Source of the DNA: Actinomycetes bacterium | GTDB taxonomy: Bacteria > Actinomycetota > Actinomycetes > Mycobacteriales > Mycobacteriaceae | Direction of reading: 5' to 3' | Length of the DNA: 26,548 bases | Assembly (NCBI GenBank): GCA_023460175.1 | Contig: JAEWRC010000062.1 | Location: forward strand, 1-26,548 | In this document: positions 1 to 7,481 of the stretch, piece after piece | Layout of the letters: each line of letters opens with the position of its first letter | Position numbering within the stretch: the stretch's first letter is position 1 | Notes under the pieces: generated by a model | What the model was told of the DNA's origin: nothing | What the model saw: only the letters and a program-made list of their open reading frames with translations | The model's database searches: none | Program-made: the position numbers and the translations under genes

Positions 1-471
1 GAATCCGTGCACCAGTGACCACGCGGCCAATTCTGCGCCCGTCGGGTCGGCCACGGCGTGCGGGTCGGCGAGGGTGGCCACCCCGCGGGCGAGCTCGGCC
101 CCGGCCGCGCTCTGGGCTGCGGCCAGCTGGGTGTCGGTCATATCGAGCAACGAGTGATCGAACATGACCGCGTAGTGGCCGGGATGGTCGATCGCGAATC
201 GGACGTATGCGGTGGCAGCGTCGACAAATCGCGGGCGGGCGTCAGTCAGGGCGGTGGCGAGCAGGCGGTAGCCGTCAGTGGCCAACGCCGTGAACAACCC
301 CCGCCGGTCGGTGAAGTGATGCGCGGGCGCGGCGTGCGAGACGCCCGCCTGGCGGGCCAGCTCGCGCAGCGATACCGCGTCGACGCCCCGCTCAGCCACG
401 AGACGAGCAGTCGAGGCCAGGATCACCGCCCGCAGGTCACCGTGGTGGTAGGTCACCTTCTGCTTTGACAT
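1..471 (-). CDS. TetR-family transcriptional regulator (3' end beyond window)
   Basis: 157 codons are visible, read leftwards from ATG 471-469, and the frame is still open at base 1. The N-terminus has a TetR helix-turn-helix: a Leu/Arg-rich helix, then SLRELARQAGVSHAAPAHHF (about residues 34-53) followed by a DRRGLF turn, as in TetR DNA-binding domains. The rest is the ligand-binding/dimerisation region. The start is supported by a -10 box TAGGAT (478-483) placed so that transcription would begin at or next to the A of ATG, so the mRNA is probably leaderless. The gene is divergent from the DoxX-like gene, and a long inverted repeat lies between them. The likely role is local repression of both promoters. 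The ligand is unknown. The family call is sure; the regulon is inferred. Confidence 0.88.
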   Translation of the reverse strand, partial: MSKQKVTYHHGDLRAVILASTARLVAERGVDAVSLRELARQAGVSHAAPAHHFTDRRGLFTALATDGYRLLATALTDARPRFVDAATAYVRFAIDHPGHYAVMFDHSLLDMTDTQLAAAQSAAGAELARGVATLADPHAVADPTGAELAAWSLVHGF

Positions 472-477
472 GGCGCG

Positions 478-507
478 ATCCTAGCCCGCCAATCTTGACA
501 GTGTCTA
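478..507 (-). promoter_or_regulatory. Predicted leaderless promoter of the TetR gene
   Basis: On the minus strand TAGGAT (483-478) fits the mycobacterial TANNNT -10 consensus. A weaker -35, TAGACA (507-502), lies 18 bp upstream. Six bases separate the -10 from ATG 471, so the start codon coincides with the expected +1. The -35 falls inside the left arm of the inverted repeat, which would allow autorepression. Confidence 0.5.
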
Positions 508-557
508 CATAGCGGTTGTAGCGTGGCCCCTGCCAAACTAGCCACTGTCAAGATTGG
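489..557. repeat. 19-bp inverted repeat, putative TetR operator pair
   Basis: The left arm 489-507 (CCAATCTTGACAGTGTCTA) and the right arm 539-557 are reverse complements at 18 of 19 positions, separated by 31 bp. Each arm contains TTGACAGTG. The arms overlap the -35 regions of both divergent promoters. A smaller inverted repeat, CTACA/TGTAG (505-509 and 517-521), lies between them. The position is what is expected for paired binding sites of the adjacent TetR protein; binding itself is inferred. Confidence 0.6.
495..524 (+). promoter_or_regulatory. Predicted promoter of the doxX-like/carotenoid oxygenase genes
   Basis: A consensus TTGACA (495-500) is followed after 18 bp by TAGCGT (519-524), matching TANNNT. 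The expected start is near 531, about 35 nt before ATG 566. The -35 hexamer is embedded in the left inverted-repeat arm (489-507), so a regulator bound there would block RNA polymerase. Confidence 0.5.
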
Positions 558-565
558 ACCTTGCG

Positions 566-1012
566 ATGGTTCCACAACTCACTCTGATCGTCGTCACGTT
601 GGCAGCTCGGGCAGCCGGGTGGCTCGGCTGGGACTACACCGACAACTGGCCCGCGTCCGTCGCGGTCGGCCTGGCGGCGATGTTCTTGGTTACCGGCATC
701 GCGCACTTCGCGCCGCCGCTGCGGGCCGACATGATCGCGATCGTCCCGCCGCGGCTTCCGCACCCGGCATTGCTGGTGACGCTCACCGGCGTGCTCGAGT
801 TGGTGGGCGCGGTGGGTCTGCTGATCCCGACCACCCGGCCGGCCGCGGCGCTGTGCCTGTTCCTGTTGATGGTCGCGATGTTCCCGGCCAACGTCCATGC
901 GGCCCGGATGGTCAACGCGCCGAAGTCCATGCACTCGCGGTTGGGCGCCCGTACCGGCGTCGAGGTCGTGTTCCTGGCGGCCGCAGCGGTAGTGGCCGTC
1001 GGCAGCCTCTGA
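566..1012 (+). CDS. DoxX-like integral membrane protein
   Basis: A 148-residue protein with about four hydrophobic helices and the GIAHF motif near residue 45, followed by the LTGVLELVGAVGLL segment typical of DoxX/DoxX-like (DUF4870/SURF4-like) membrane proteins. ATG 566 was preferred. An in-frame TTG at 554 would place the start inside the right operator arm and has no better ribosome binding site. It is divergent from the TetR gene and lies 60 bp upstream of the carotenoid oxygenase, so the two are probably co-transcribed. DoxX-like proteins have been linked to redox and detoxification functions, but no specific substrate can be read from this sequence. Confidence 0.75.
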   Translation: MVPQLTLIVVTLAARAAGWLGWDYTDNWPASVAVGLAAMFLVTGIAHFAPPLRADMIAIVPPRLPHPALLVTLTGVLELVGAVGLLIPTTRPAAALCLFLLMVAMFPANVHAARMVNAPKSMHSRLGARTGVEVVFLAAAAVVAVGSL

Positions 1013-1072
1013 GCACGGGACGCATCGGCCCGTAGCAACTGACCAATACCCATGTCAACAAAGGAGTTCGAG

Positions 1073-2500
1073 ATGATCAACCCCTATCTGGACGGTGATT
1101 TCGCCCCACTGCACGAGGAGTTCACCCTCACCGACCTCGACGTCACCGGCACCGTTCCGGACTACCTCGACGGGCGTTATCTGCGCAACGGTCCAAACCC
1201 GATCGGCGAGATCGATCCCGAGCTCTACCACTGGTTTCTCGGCGACGGCATGCTTCATGGCATCTCCATCCGGGACGGTCGTCCCCAGTGGTACCGCAAT
1301 CGCTGGATTCGCGGGCCGGTTGTCGCGCGCGCACAGGGTGGGACACCACGCGGGCGCCACCTCGGGCCGTCGGGAATCGGCGCGAATACCAACGTGATCG
1401 GTCATAACGGGCGTACCCTCGCACTGATCGAAGCCGGGTACCCGGTCTATGAACTCTCCGAGGAACTCGACACCATCGGTCCGTACGACTTCGATGGCAC
1501 GCTCAGCGGCGGATACACCGCGCACCCCAAACGCGATCCGCTCACCGGTGAACTGCACGCGGTGTCCTACCGCTTCGGCCGCGGCAACACGGTGCAGTAT
1601 TCGGTGCTCGGCGCCGACGGCCGGCTTCGACGCACCGTCGACGTCGAGATGACCGGGGCGCCGATGATGCACGACTTCTCGCTGACCGATCGCCATGTCG
1701 TCTTCTACGATCTTCCCGTCACCTTCGACACGCGCCAGTCCGCGGAAATGACTGTCCCCCAGCCTTTGCGGCTGTCGGCGCAACTCCTGCTCTCGGCGTT
1801 GATCGGACGGGTTCGCATCCCGGACCCGATCGTGGCACGCCTGCCACAACCCAAGGACTCCGACCGCCGGTTCCCCTACCGGTGGAACCCCACCTACCCC
1901 GCCCGAATCGGCGTGATGTCCCGGGACGGCAGCTCTTCCGATGTCCGCTGGTTTGACATCGATCGGTGTTACGTGTTCCACACGCTGAATGCCTACGACA
2001 ACGGCGACACCGTCGTGCTCGACGTGATCCGACACCGCACGATATTCGACCGCGATATGCGTGGTCCAGCCGAAGACCCGCCCACCCTGGACCGCTGGAC
2101 CGTTGATCTGGCCGCCGGGACGGTCCGTGCGTCACGCATCGACGAGCGCGCACAGGAATTCCCCCGGGTCGATGAACGCCGCCTCGGCAAGCAGCACCGC
2201 TATGGGTACGCACCGGGACTCGGCGACGCCACGTTGTACAAGCACGACTTCGTCAGCGGCAGCACCGCAACCAAATGGTTCGGGCCGGGCAAGGCCCCCG
2301 GCGAATTCGTGTTCGAACCCTCCTCCGCCGACGCCGCCGAGGATCAGGGCGTACTCATGGGATTTGTCTACGACCGCGCCACCGATCGCAGCGATCTGGC
2401 GATCCTCGACGCCCAAACCCTGGAAAACATCGCGAACATCCACCTGCCGCACCGGGTACCGGCCGGCTTCCACGGAAACTGGCTGCCCGCCGCGCGGTGA
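1073..2500 (+). CDS. Carotenoid cleavage oxygenase (RPE65/CCD family)
   Basis: A 475-residue non-haem iron oxygenase of the seven-bladed propeller family that cleaves carotenoids, apocarotenoids or stilbenes with O2. The four iron-ligand histidines are all present: H151 (in TAHPKRDPLTG), H200 (MMHDFSLT), H303 (FHTLNAYDNGD) and H467 (PAGFHGNW). The N-terminal RNGPNP motif (residues 38-43) is also typical. ATG 1073 was chosen because AAGGAG (1061-1066) lies 6 bp before it; the ATG at 1052 would precede that ribosome binding site. The length is normal for the family. It probably shares an operon with the DoxX-like gene and the methyltransferase remnant under TetR control. The substrate is not determinable here. 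Confidence 0.93.
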   Translation: MINPYLDGDFAPLHEEFTLTDLDVTGTVPDYLDGRYLRNGPNPIGEIDPELYHWFLGDGMLHGISIRDGRPQWYRNRWIRGPVVARAQGGTPRGRHLGPSGIGANTNVIGHNGRTLALIEAGYPVYELSEELDTIGPYDFDGTLSGGYTAHPKRDPLTGELHAVSYRFGRGNTVQYSVLGADGRLRRTVDVEMTGAPMMHDFSLTDRHVVFYDLPVTFDTRQSAEMTVPQPLRLSAQLLLSALIGRVRIPDPIVARLPQPKDSDRRFPYRWNPTYPARIGVMSRDGSSSDVRWFDIDRCYVFHTLNAYDNGDTVVLDVIRHRTIFDRDMRGPAEDPPTLDRWTVDLAAGTVRASRIDERAQEFPRVDERRLGKQHRYGYAPGLGDATLYKHDFVSGSTATKWFGPGKAPGEFVFEPSSADAAEDQGVLMGFVYDRATDRSDLAILDAQTLENIANIHLPHRVPAGFHGNWLPAAR

Positions 2501-2565
2501 GGCTACAGCAACTCATGACCGCCAACTAGGCACGGAATCAACAAGTATCAGGACAGGAGCAGACG

Positions 2566-2949
2566 ATGCCACAGCTCACGCCCGTCGGGACCACGGCGCG
2601 AATGACCGCAGCGGAGCGGGCCGCCGAGTCCGCCCGCCCGGATCGGCTCTTCGATGACCCGTTGGCCGCGCTCCTAGCCGGCGAGGTGGGACGAGAGTTG
2701 GCTGCTCACTTCGGTAGGACGACTCCCTTCGACAACCCCACCGTGGCGGTACGCACCAGGTTCTTCGACGACGCCCTGACTGCGCTGGTCGCCGAGTCTG
2801 CGTCCGGCGAGCAGATCGTGTTGCTGGCGGCGGGCAGGGACACTCGCGCCTACCGACTGGGTTTCCCGCCGAGCACCACCCTGTACGAGGTGGATCACCC
2901 AGAGGTGCTCGGCCTCAAGGCAGCTCTGCTTGCGGATGTGGGCGCTTAG
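2566..2949 (+). pseudogene. 3'-truncated SAM-dependent methyltransferase (TIGR00027/COG3315 type)
   Basis: 127 codons with a good start: AGGAG at 2555-2559 before ATG 2566. It matches the N-terminal part of the mycobacterial putative S-adenosylmethionine methyltransferases: TPVGTTARMTAAERA, RPDRLFDDPLAALLAGE, a VRTRFFDDAL helix, then the SAM-binding VLLAAGRDTRAYRL and the acidic YEVDHPEVL loop. Family members are usually near 300 residues. Here the frame stops at TAG 2947-2949, just after the segment following motif II, and more than half of the catalytic domain is missing. The stop lies in the 3' end of the convergent DUF2236 gene, which suggests a deletion or recombination junction near 2940-2946. 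It is probably non-functional. Confidence 0.8.
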
Positions 2950-3956
2950 ACCTTCGGGCAGTAGAACTGCGGCTGACCGCGGTACTCCTCGGGCGGCAGG
3001 TTCCGCTCCGGCGTTTGGACCAGCGGCGAATCGGCAGGCCGCCGTCCCAGGCTCCGATCCATTGCGGAGCGTTTGCGCGGGTGCATCAGCCGGCGCTTGG
3101 GTCCGTACTTCGAGACCAGCGTGATCACGTCGCACAGCCGGTCGTGCGCCCACTGCTGTCGGGGCGACCACGTGTAGCCCATCAGCTCCCGCACCGACGG
3201 GTCGTAGAGTGCGACGGTCATGAACGTCAGGAAGCGCTGCATGACCTTCAGGTTCAGCGCCCACAACGGGTCCGGAACCCACTGCAGCGACGGATGTTTG
3301 GGCATGGTGGACAGATCCATCACTTCGCGGGCGGCCCAGTTGTTCTCCAGCACATTGCTGCACATGTGGTCCCAGTACTGCTGGAATTCCTCCCAGGACT
3401 TCGGCACCGGCCGCATACTCATCCCGTACATCCGGTACCAGGTGACGTGCTCGTCGAACAGCTGACGCTTGTCGGCCTCGCTGATCCCGCCGCCGAACTT
3501 CTCGGCCGCCAGCAGCGTCGACTTGAAGAACGTCGCGTGCGCCCAGTAGAAGACGTCCGGGTTCAGCGCGCTGTAGCGACGCCCCTGCTCGTCGACGCCC
3601 TTGATGCCGATGTGGTAATCGCGGACCTCGGCGCCGGTCTGCGGCGCGCGGTCGCCGTCGAAGACCACGCCGCCGATCGGATAGATGGACCGCAGCAGTC
3701 GGGGAATGCGCTCCAGGAAGAAGATCGAGTGCTCCTGCACCGCGGCGCCGAGTTGCGGATGCATGTTCTGCATCGAGCCCGCCCAGGTGCCCTGGAACAA
3801 CCCGGTCCACTGCCCGAAGTACTTCCAGGTCAGCGAGTCGGGGCCCAGGGGTACCGGCGGGGCGTCGTAGCCGCCGGCGGTAACGGGACAGCCGGCTGCC
3901 ACCGTCGGGGCCTCAGCCTCGGTAACCGGGCAGGTGTCGGACGCGTCTTGAGTCAC
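2946..3956 (-). CDS. DUF2236 (MpaB-type) oxygenase family protein
   Basis: A 336-residue protein of the oxygenase MpaB/rubber-oxygenase-like superfamily (DUF2236), a group of b-type haem proteins common in mycobacteria. The diagnostic core runs from about residue 55 to 270: a GTWAGSMQNMHPQLGAAVQEH region, DYHIGIKGVD, a PDVFYWAHATFF helix carrying a conserved His, and a C-terminal LMGYTWSPRQQW segment. The GTG start at 3956 is preceded by GGAAAGG (3964-3970). No signal peptide is seen; the N-terminus is a low-complexity Pro/Ala segment. It is divergent from poxB with a 236-bp gap. Its last bases overlap the end of the truncated methyltransferase. The substrate is unknown. Confidence 0.85.
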   Translation of the reverse strand: MTQDASDTCPVTEAEAPTVAAGCPVTAGGYDAPPVPLGPDSLTWKYFGQWTGLFQGTWAGSMQNMHPQLGAAVQEHSIFFLERIPRLLRSIYPIGGVVFDGDRAPQTGAEVRDYHIGIKGVDEQGRRYSALNPDVFYWAHATFFKSTLLAAEKFGGGISEADKRQLFDEHVTWYRMYGMSMRPVPKSWEEFQQYWDHMCSNVLENNWAAREVMDLSTMPKHPSLQWVPDPLWALNLKVMQRFLTFMTVALYDPSVRELMGYTWSPRQQWAHDRLCDVITLVSKYGPKRRLMHPRKRSAMDRSLGRRPADSPLVQTPERNLPPEEYRGQPQFYCPKV

Positions 3957-4192
3957 TGGCCAACCTTTCCGTCGGGGTCAGTCCATTCTGACTACGTTCG
4001 TTGTCATTGTCCACTCCGGACAGTACGGGCACGGTGCGCTCGAGTGGTCGACACCTCCCCGACCTGCGGTTTTGCGCAAGAGGGCGCTCGACAACTCGAC
4101 ATCGCGCAAGACTGTCACCGTGGACATTCGCCGAGGAGCGAGCTCCCACCTACCCAGACGCTCGCGACAACCCCGAAATGAAGGAGATTCGC
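3957..4192. promoter_or_regulatory. Divergent intergenic region between DUF2236 gene and poxB
   Basis: A gene-free 236-bp region that must hold the promoters of both flanking genes. It contains the inverted repeat TGTCC-5-GGACA at 4008-4022, near the DUF2236 side, a candidate operator. It also has a GCGCAAGA repeat at 4074-4081 and 4104-4111, exactly 30 bp apart, and the heptamer CTCGACA twice (4087-4093, 4095-4101). AAGGAG at 4181-4186 is the poxB ribosome binding site. No promoter could be assigned with confidence. Confidence 0.4.
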
Positions 4193-5917
4193 ATGCCCAC
4201 GGTGGCGGAACAGATGGTGGCGACACTGAGGGCCAGCGGCGTCCGTCGCGTCTACGGAATTCCGGGCGACTCCCTCAACGGGTTCACCGATGCGCTCCGC
4301 AAGGACGGTGGCATCCGGTGGGTGCTGGTGCGCCACGAGGAGGCGGCGGCATTCGCCGCAGCCGCCGACGCCGCGGTGACGGGTGAGCTCGCGGTAGCCG
4401 CGGGCAGTTGCGGGCCGGGCAATCTGCATCTCATCAATGGCCTGTACGACGCGAACCGTTCGCGGGTACCGGTCCTCGCGATCGCGGCGCACATCCCGAC
4501 CGCCGAGATCGGCACCGGCTACTTCCAGGAGACCCACCCGCAAGACCTGTTCCGCGAAGCCTCCGTGTACACGGAGTACGTCGCCCACCCCAGTCAGATG
4601 CCCCACGTGCTGGAGATCGCGATGCGCACTGCCGTGGAGCGGCAGGGCGTCGCGGTCGTGGTGATCCCCGGCGACGTGGCGCTCTCCGACGCCGTCACCG
4701 ACCGGGCCACCGCCATCCGGGCGAGCCGCTCGGTCGTGCTGCCCGCGGCAGACGAAATCACCCGCGCCGCAACGCTACTCAACGATGGTCAACGGGTCAC
4801 CATCCTGGCCGGCGCAGGTTGTGTCGGCGCCCACGCCGAGGTGCTGGCTGTCGCCGAGGCGCTGGGCGCCCCCGTCGTGCACGCACTGCGCGGCAAGGAA
4901 TACATCGAGTACGACAACCCGTACGACGTCGGCATGACCGGATTGCTCGGATTCGCTTCCGGCTACCGGGCGATGGAGAACGCCGACACGGTCCTGATGC
5001 TGGGCACCGACTTTCCCTACCGGCAGTTCTATCCCGAGCACGCCACGACCATCCAGGTCGACATCCGCGGCGAACAACTCGGCCGACGGCATCCACTTGA
5101 ACTCGGGCTGGTCGGAACCGTCAAGGACACGGCCGCCGCACTACTTCCCTTGCTGGAGCGCAAGACTGACCGCAGTCACCTCGAGGACTCCCGCGACCAT
5201 TACCGACGCACCCGCGCCAAGCTCGACGAGCTGGCGACGCCGTCGAAGCGGGACGCGCCCATCCACCCGCAGTACCTCGCGCGGCTGGTCGACCAGCACG
5301 CCGCCGCGGACGCGGTGTTCATCCCCGACGTCGGTTCCCCGGTCGTGTGGGCCGCGCGCTACCTGACGATGAACGGCCGCCGACGGCTGATCGGATCGTT
5401 CACCCACGGATCGATGGCCAACGCGCTGCCCCATGCCGTCGGCGTGCAGGCGGCGTTTCCGGAACGCCAGGTGGTGGCGCTGGCCGGCGACGGCGGACTG
5501 GGGATGCTGTTGGGCGAGTTGATCACCCTCACGCAGAACAAGCTCCCCGTAAAGCTGGTGGTGTTCAACAACTCGTCGCTGAACTTCGTCGAGCTCGAGA
5601 TGAAGGCCGCCGGTTTCATCAACTACGGAACCGAGTTGGTCAACCCCAACTTCGCCGAGGTCGCCCGCGCCATGGGCATCCACGCCGTGCGGGTGGAGCA
5701 CTCCGAGGATCTCCCCGACGCGGTTCGCGATGTCCTTGCCCACGACGGGCCCGCCCTGCTCGATGTCGTCACGGAACGCCACGAACTGTCGATGCCGCCC
5801 GCGATCAACGCCGAGCAGGTCAAGGGCTTCACGCTCTACGCAATCCGCACCGTCATGTCGGGCCGCGGCGACGAGTTGATCGATCTGGCGAAGGCCAACC
5901 TCCGACAGCTCTTCTGA
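4193..5917 (+). CDS. poxB: Pyruvate dehydrogenase (quinone), PoxB
   Basis: A 574-residue ThDP- and FAD-dependent enzyme that decarboxylates pyruvate to acetate and CO2 and passes electrons to the membrane quinone pool. E. coli PoxB has 572 residues. The N-terminal domain has GIPGDSLNGF (22-31), the catalytic Glu in RHEEAAAF (E49/E50) and AGSCGPGNLHLINGL (70-84), all close to E. coli PoxB. The ThDP-binding motif GDG...NN spans 432-460. The last about 25 residues form the membrane- and lipid-responsive tail in this family. ATG 4193 was chosen because AAGGAG lies 6 bp upstream and the upstream open frame (from 4001) has no family similarity. It stands alone, divergent from the DUF2236 gene. The related acetolactate synthases and oxalyl-CoA decarboxylases fit less well. 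Confidence 0.93.
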   Translation: MPTVAEQMVATLRASGVRRVYGIPGDSLNGFTDALRKDGGIRWVLVRHEEAAAFAAAADAAVTGELAVAAGSCGPGNLHLINGLYDANRSRVPVLAIAAHIPTAEIGTGYFQETHPQDLFREASVYTEYVAHPSQMPHVLEIAMRTAVERQGVAVVVIPGDVALSDAVTDRATAIRASRSVVLPAADEITRAATLLNDGQRVTILAGAGCVGAHAEVLAVAEALGAPVVHALRGKEYIEYDNPYDVGMTGLLGFASGYRAMENADTVLMLGTDFPYRQFYPEHATTIQVDIRGEQLGRRHPLELGLVGTVKDTAAALLPLLERKTDRSHLEDSRDHYRRTRAKLDELATPSKRDAPIHPQYLARLVDQHAAADAVFIPDVGSPVVWAARYLTMNGRRRLIGSFTHGSMANALPHAVGVQAAFPERQVVALAGDGGLGMLLGELITLTQNKLPVKLVVFNNSSLNFVELEMKAAGFINYGTELVNPNFAEVARAMGIHAVRVEHSEDLPDAVRDVLAHDGPALLDVVTERHELSMPPAINAEQVKGFTLYAIRTVMSGRGDELIDLAKANLRQLF

Positions 5918-6165
5918 CACAGCCGGTTCACGGGTCCGAAGTCGTCAGGGCCCTGAGCCCCGAAACAGCCGCGCCGCAGGGCCACTTCTTCGGGGGTGCG
6001 GCCTGCGCGGTGTGGGCAGGAATTTTCATCGACGCGTCGCGTTGTACATCGAATGGAGCCCCGACGCCGCCCGCCCATTGCGGCCGACACCCAGCGGCCT
6101 GGAGCCTTCCACCCCACACGCAGCGTTGCGACCACTGAGACCGCGCCCGAGAGGCCCTCCCTGCC

Positions 6166-6930
6166 ATGAAGTTTCGCCTGTTCAAACTCCGCCCACGCGC
6201 CTCATCGTCGATGAGCCGCCGACGCATCCCAATCCTGTTGCAGGCATTCATCGTCGGCGCCGCCGGTGTCGCGGCACTGCTGAGCGCGTCTGTCGGCCCG
6301 GCCGCGGCCGCACCGACCGGCATCGCCAACACCGGCTGCGTCGACGTCGAGGTGGTCTTCGCCCGCGGCACGTTCGAAGCGCCCGGTATCGGAAAAGTCG
6401 GCGTCCCCTTCGTCGAGGCCCTCCGTGCCCGACTGCCCGACCAGAGCGTCGGGGTCTATGCGGTCAACTACCCCGCCTCGACGGACTTTGCCCGTGCCGC
6501 CGACGGCGTAGCCGACGTCACCAATCACCTCAACGACATGGCCGCTCGCTGCCCCACAACCGACATCGTGCTCGGCGGCTACTCCCAAGGAGCCGCAGTC
6601 ACCACCTATGCGACCAGTGACGCCGTGCCCGCCGGCTACGCACTGCCCGCAGGTCTATCCGGGCCGCTGCCACCTGCGGTGGCCAACAACGTTGCCGCTG
6701 TTGCATTGTTCGGCAAGCCGTCGGTTGGCGTCGTCAAGCTTTTGCAGCAAGGTGCGCCTCCCATGAGGATCGGCTCCGCCTTCGCGGATAAGACCCTCGA
6801 CCTGTGCGCGCCTGCCGATCCGGTCTGCCAGTTCGGCAGCCTCGACCGCAGGGCGCACAGCGCCTACGTCAGCAACGGGATGGCCGATCAAGCCGCCGAC
6901 TTTGCTGCACGACGGATCATGAGACGCTGA
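6166..6930 (+). CDS. Secreted cutinase-family esterase
   Basis: A 254-residue serine esterase of the mycobacterial cutinase-like family (CFP21/Culp type). The N-terminus is Arg-rich, followed by a hydrophobic stretch ending in AAAAPTG (about 45-51), a typical Sec signal peptide. The nucleophile lies in GGYSQGAAV, the catalytic Asp in CAPADPVC and the His in RRAHSAYV, so the triad is complete. The opening GCVDVEVVFARGT and the paired cysteines are characteristic. Such enzymes hydrolyse esters or phospholipids at the cell surface. ATG 6166 has GAGAGG about 12 bp upstream; a second ATG at 6211 has no ribosome binding site and would shorten the signal peptide. The 248 bp between poxB and this gene hold nothing I can assign. 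Confidence 0.92.
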   Translation: MKFRLFKLRPRASSSMSRRRIPILLQAFIVGAAGVAALLSASVGPAAAAPTGIANTGCVDVEVVFARGTFEAPGIGKVGVPFVEALRARLPDQSVGVYAVNYPASTDFARAADGVADVTNHLNDMAARCPTTDIVLGGYSQGAAVTTYATSDAVPAGYALPAGLSGPLPPAVANNVAAVALFGKPSVGVVKLLQQGAPPMRIGSAFADKTLDLCAPADPVCQFGSLDRRAHSAYVSNGMADQAADFAARRIMRR

Positions 6931-6994
6931 CGCGGCGATCCCCTCCGCGCCGTCCGCACACCACGCAGTTCACAACCTTCCTGGCAATTACAGC

Positions 6995-7000
6995 TAGGCT
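6995..7000 (+). promoter_or_regulatory. Possible -10 box of the Lsr2-like gene
   Basis: TAGGCT fits TANNNT and lies in the AT-richer part of the cutinase-lsr2 spacer, with an expected start near 7007 and a leader of about 29 nt. No convincing -35 at 17-18 bp was found (TTCACA at 6969-6974 is 20 bp away). Confidence 0.35.
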
Positions 7001-7035
7001 TCTGACGACAATTGAGTGAACTGGGAAGGACCCCC

Positions 7036-7455
7036 GTGGGAAAAATTGTGACGATCGAGTACGTCGACGACTTCGACGGGACATCGATTGACGCGGAATC
7101 GGTTGACACCGTCGAGTTTTCGTATCGAGGGCAGGAATACAGCCTCGTCTTGACCAAGAAGAACGGTGCCCAGTTCGATAAGGACATTTCTCGCTACATC
7201 ACCGCCGCCAAGAAGGCCCAGGCCCGCGAAGCACGGGCCGCACGCAAACCGGCCAAACCCACATCGCGAAAAGCAACCACCTCGAAGACGCCCCCGCGGC
7301 GCAAGGCAGCTTCGCGCCGAACTGCAACGGCAGCCATCTCCGGTCCGGAGCGCACTCGTGCGATTCGCAAATGGGCAGCGGACAACGGGCACTCCGTTTC
7401 TACCCGCGGCCGGATACCGGCGGCGGTCCTCCAGGCCTACGACGCGGCACACTGA
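7036..7455 (+). CDS. Lsr2-family nucleoid-associated protein (long-linker paralogue)
   Basis: A 139-residue Lsr2 homologue, an H-NS-like silencer that binds AT-rich DNA and bridges it. The N-terminal dimerisation domain starts MGKIVTIEYVDDFDG, and a β-rich part ends near residue 58. The C-terminal DNA-binding domain (about 102-139) carries the minor-groove motif RGR in VSTRGRIPAAVLQAY (RGR at 124-126). Between them lies an extended Lys/Arg/Ala/Pro linker (about 59-101). M. tuberculosis Lsr2 has 112 residues, so this is a longer paralogue rather than the main lsr2. GTG 7036 was chosen because GGGAAGGA (7023-7030) lies 5 bp upstream. It stands between the cutinase gene and a convergent hydrolase gene. 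Confidence 0.9.
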   Translation: MGKIVTIEYVDDFDGTSIDAESVDTVEFSYRGQEYSLVLTKKNGAQFDKDISRYITAAKKAQAREARAARKPAKPTSRKATTSKTPPRRKAASRRTATAAISGPERTRAIRKWAADNGHSVSTRGRIPAAVLQAYDAAH

Positions 7456-7481
7456 CCGGACCCAGCACGCCGAATAAGCGC

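Noticed and set aside
58..468. 136-codon plus-strand frame at the left edge
   Set aside because: Antisense to the TetR gene, whose helix-turn-helix is unmistakable.
554..565. TTG 554 as the start of the DoxX-like gene
   Set aside because: It lies within the operator arm and adds only four residues; ATG 566 is the better choice, though not proven.
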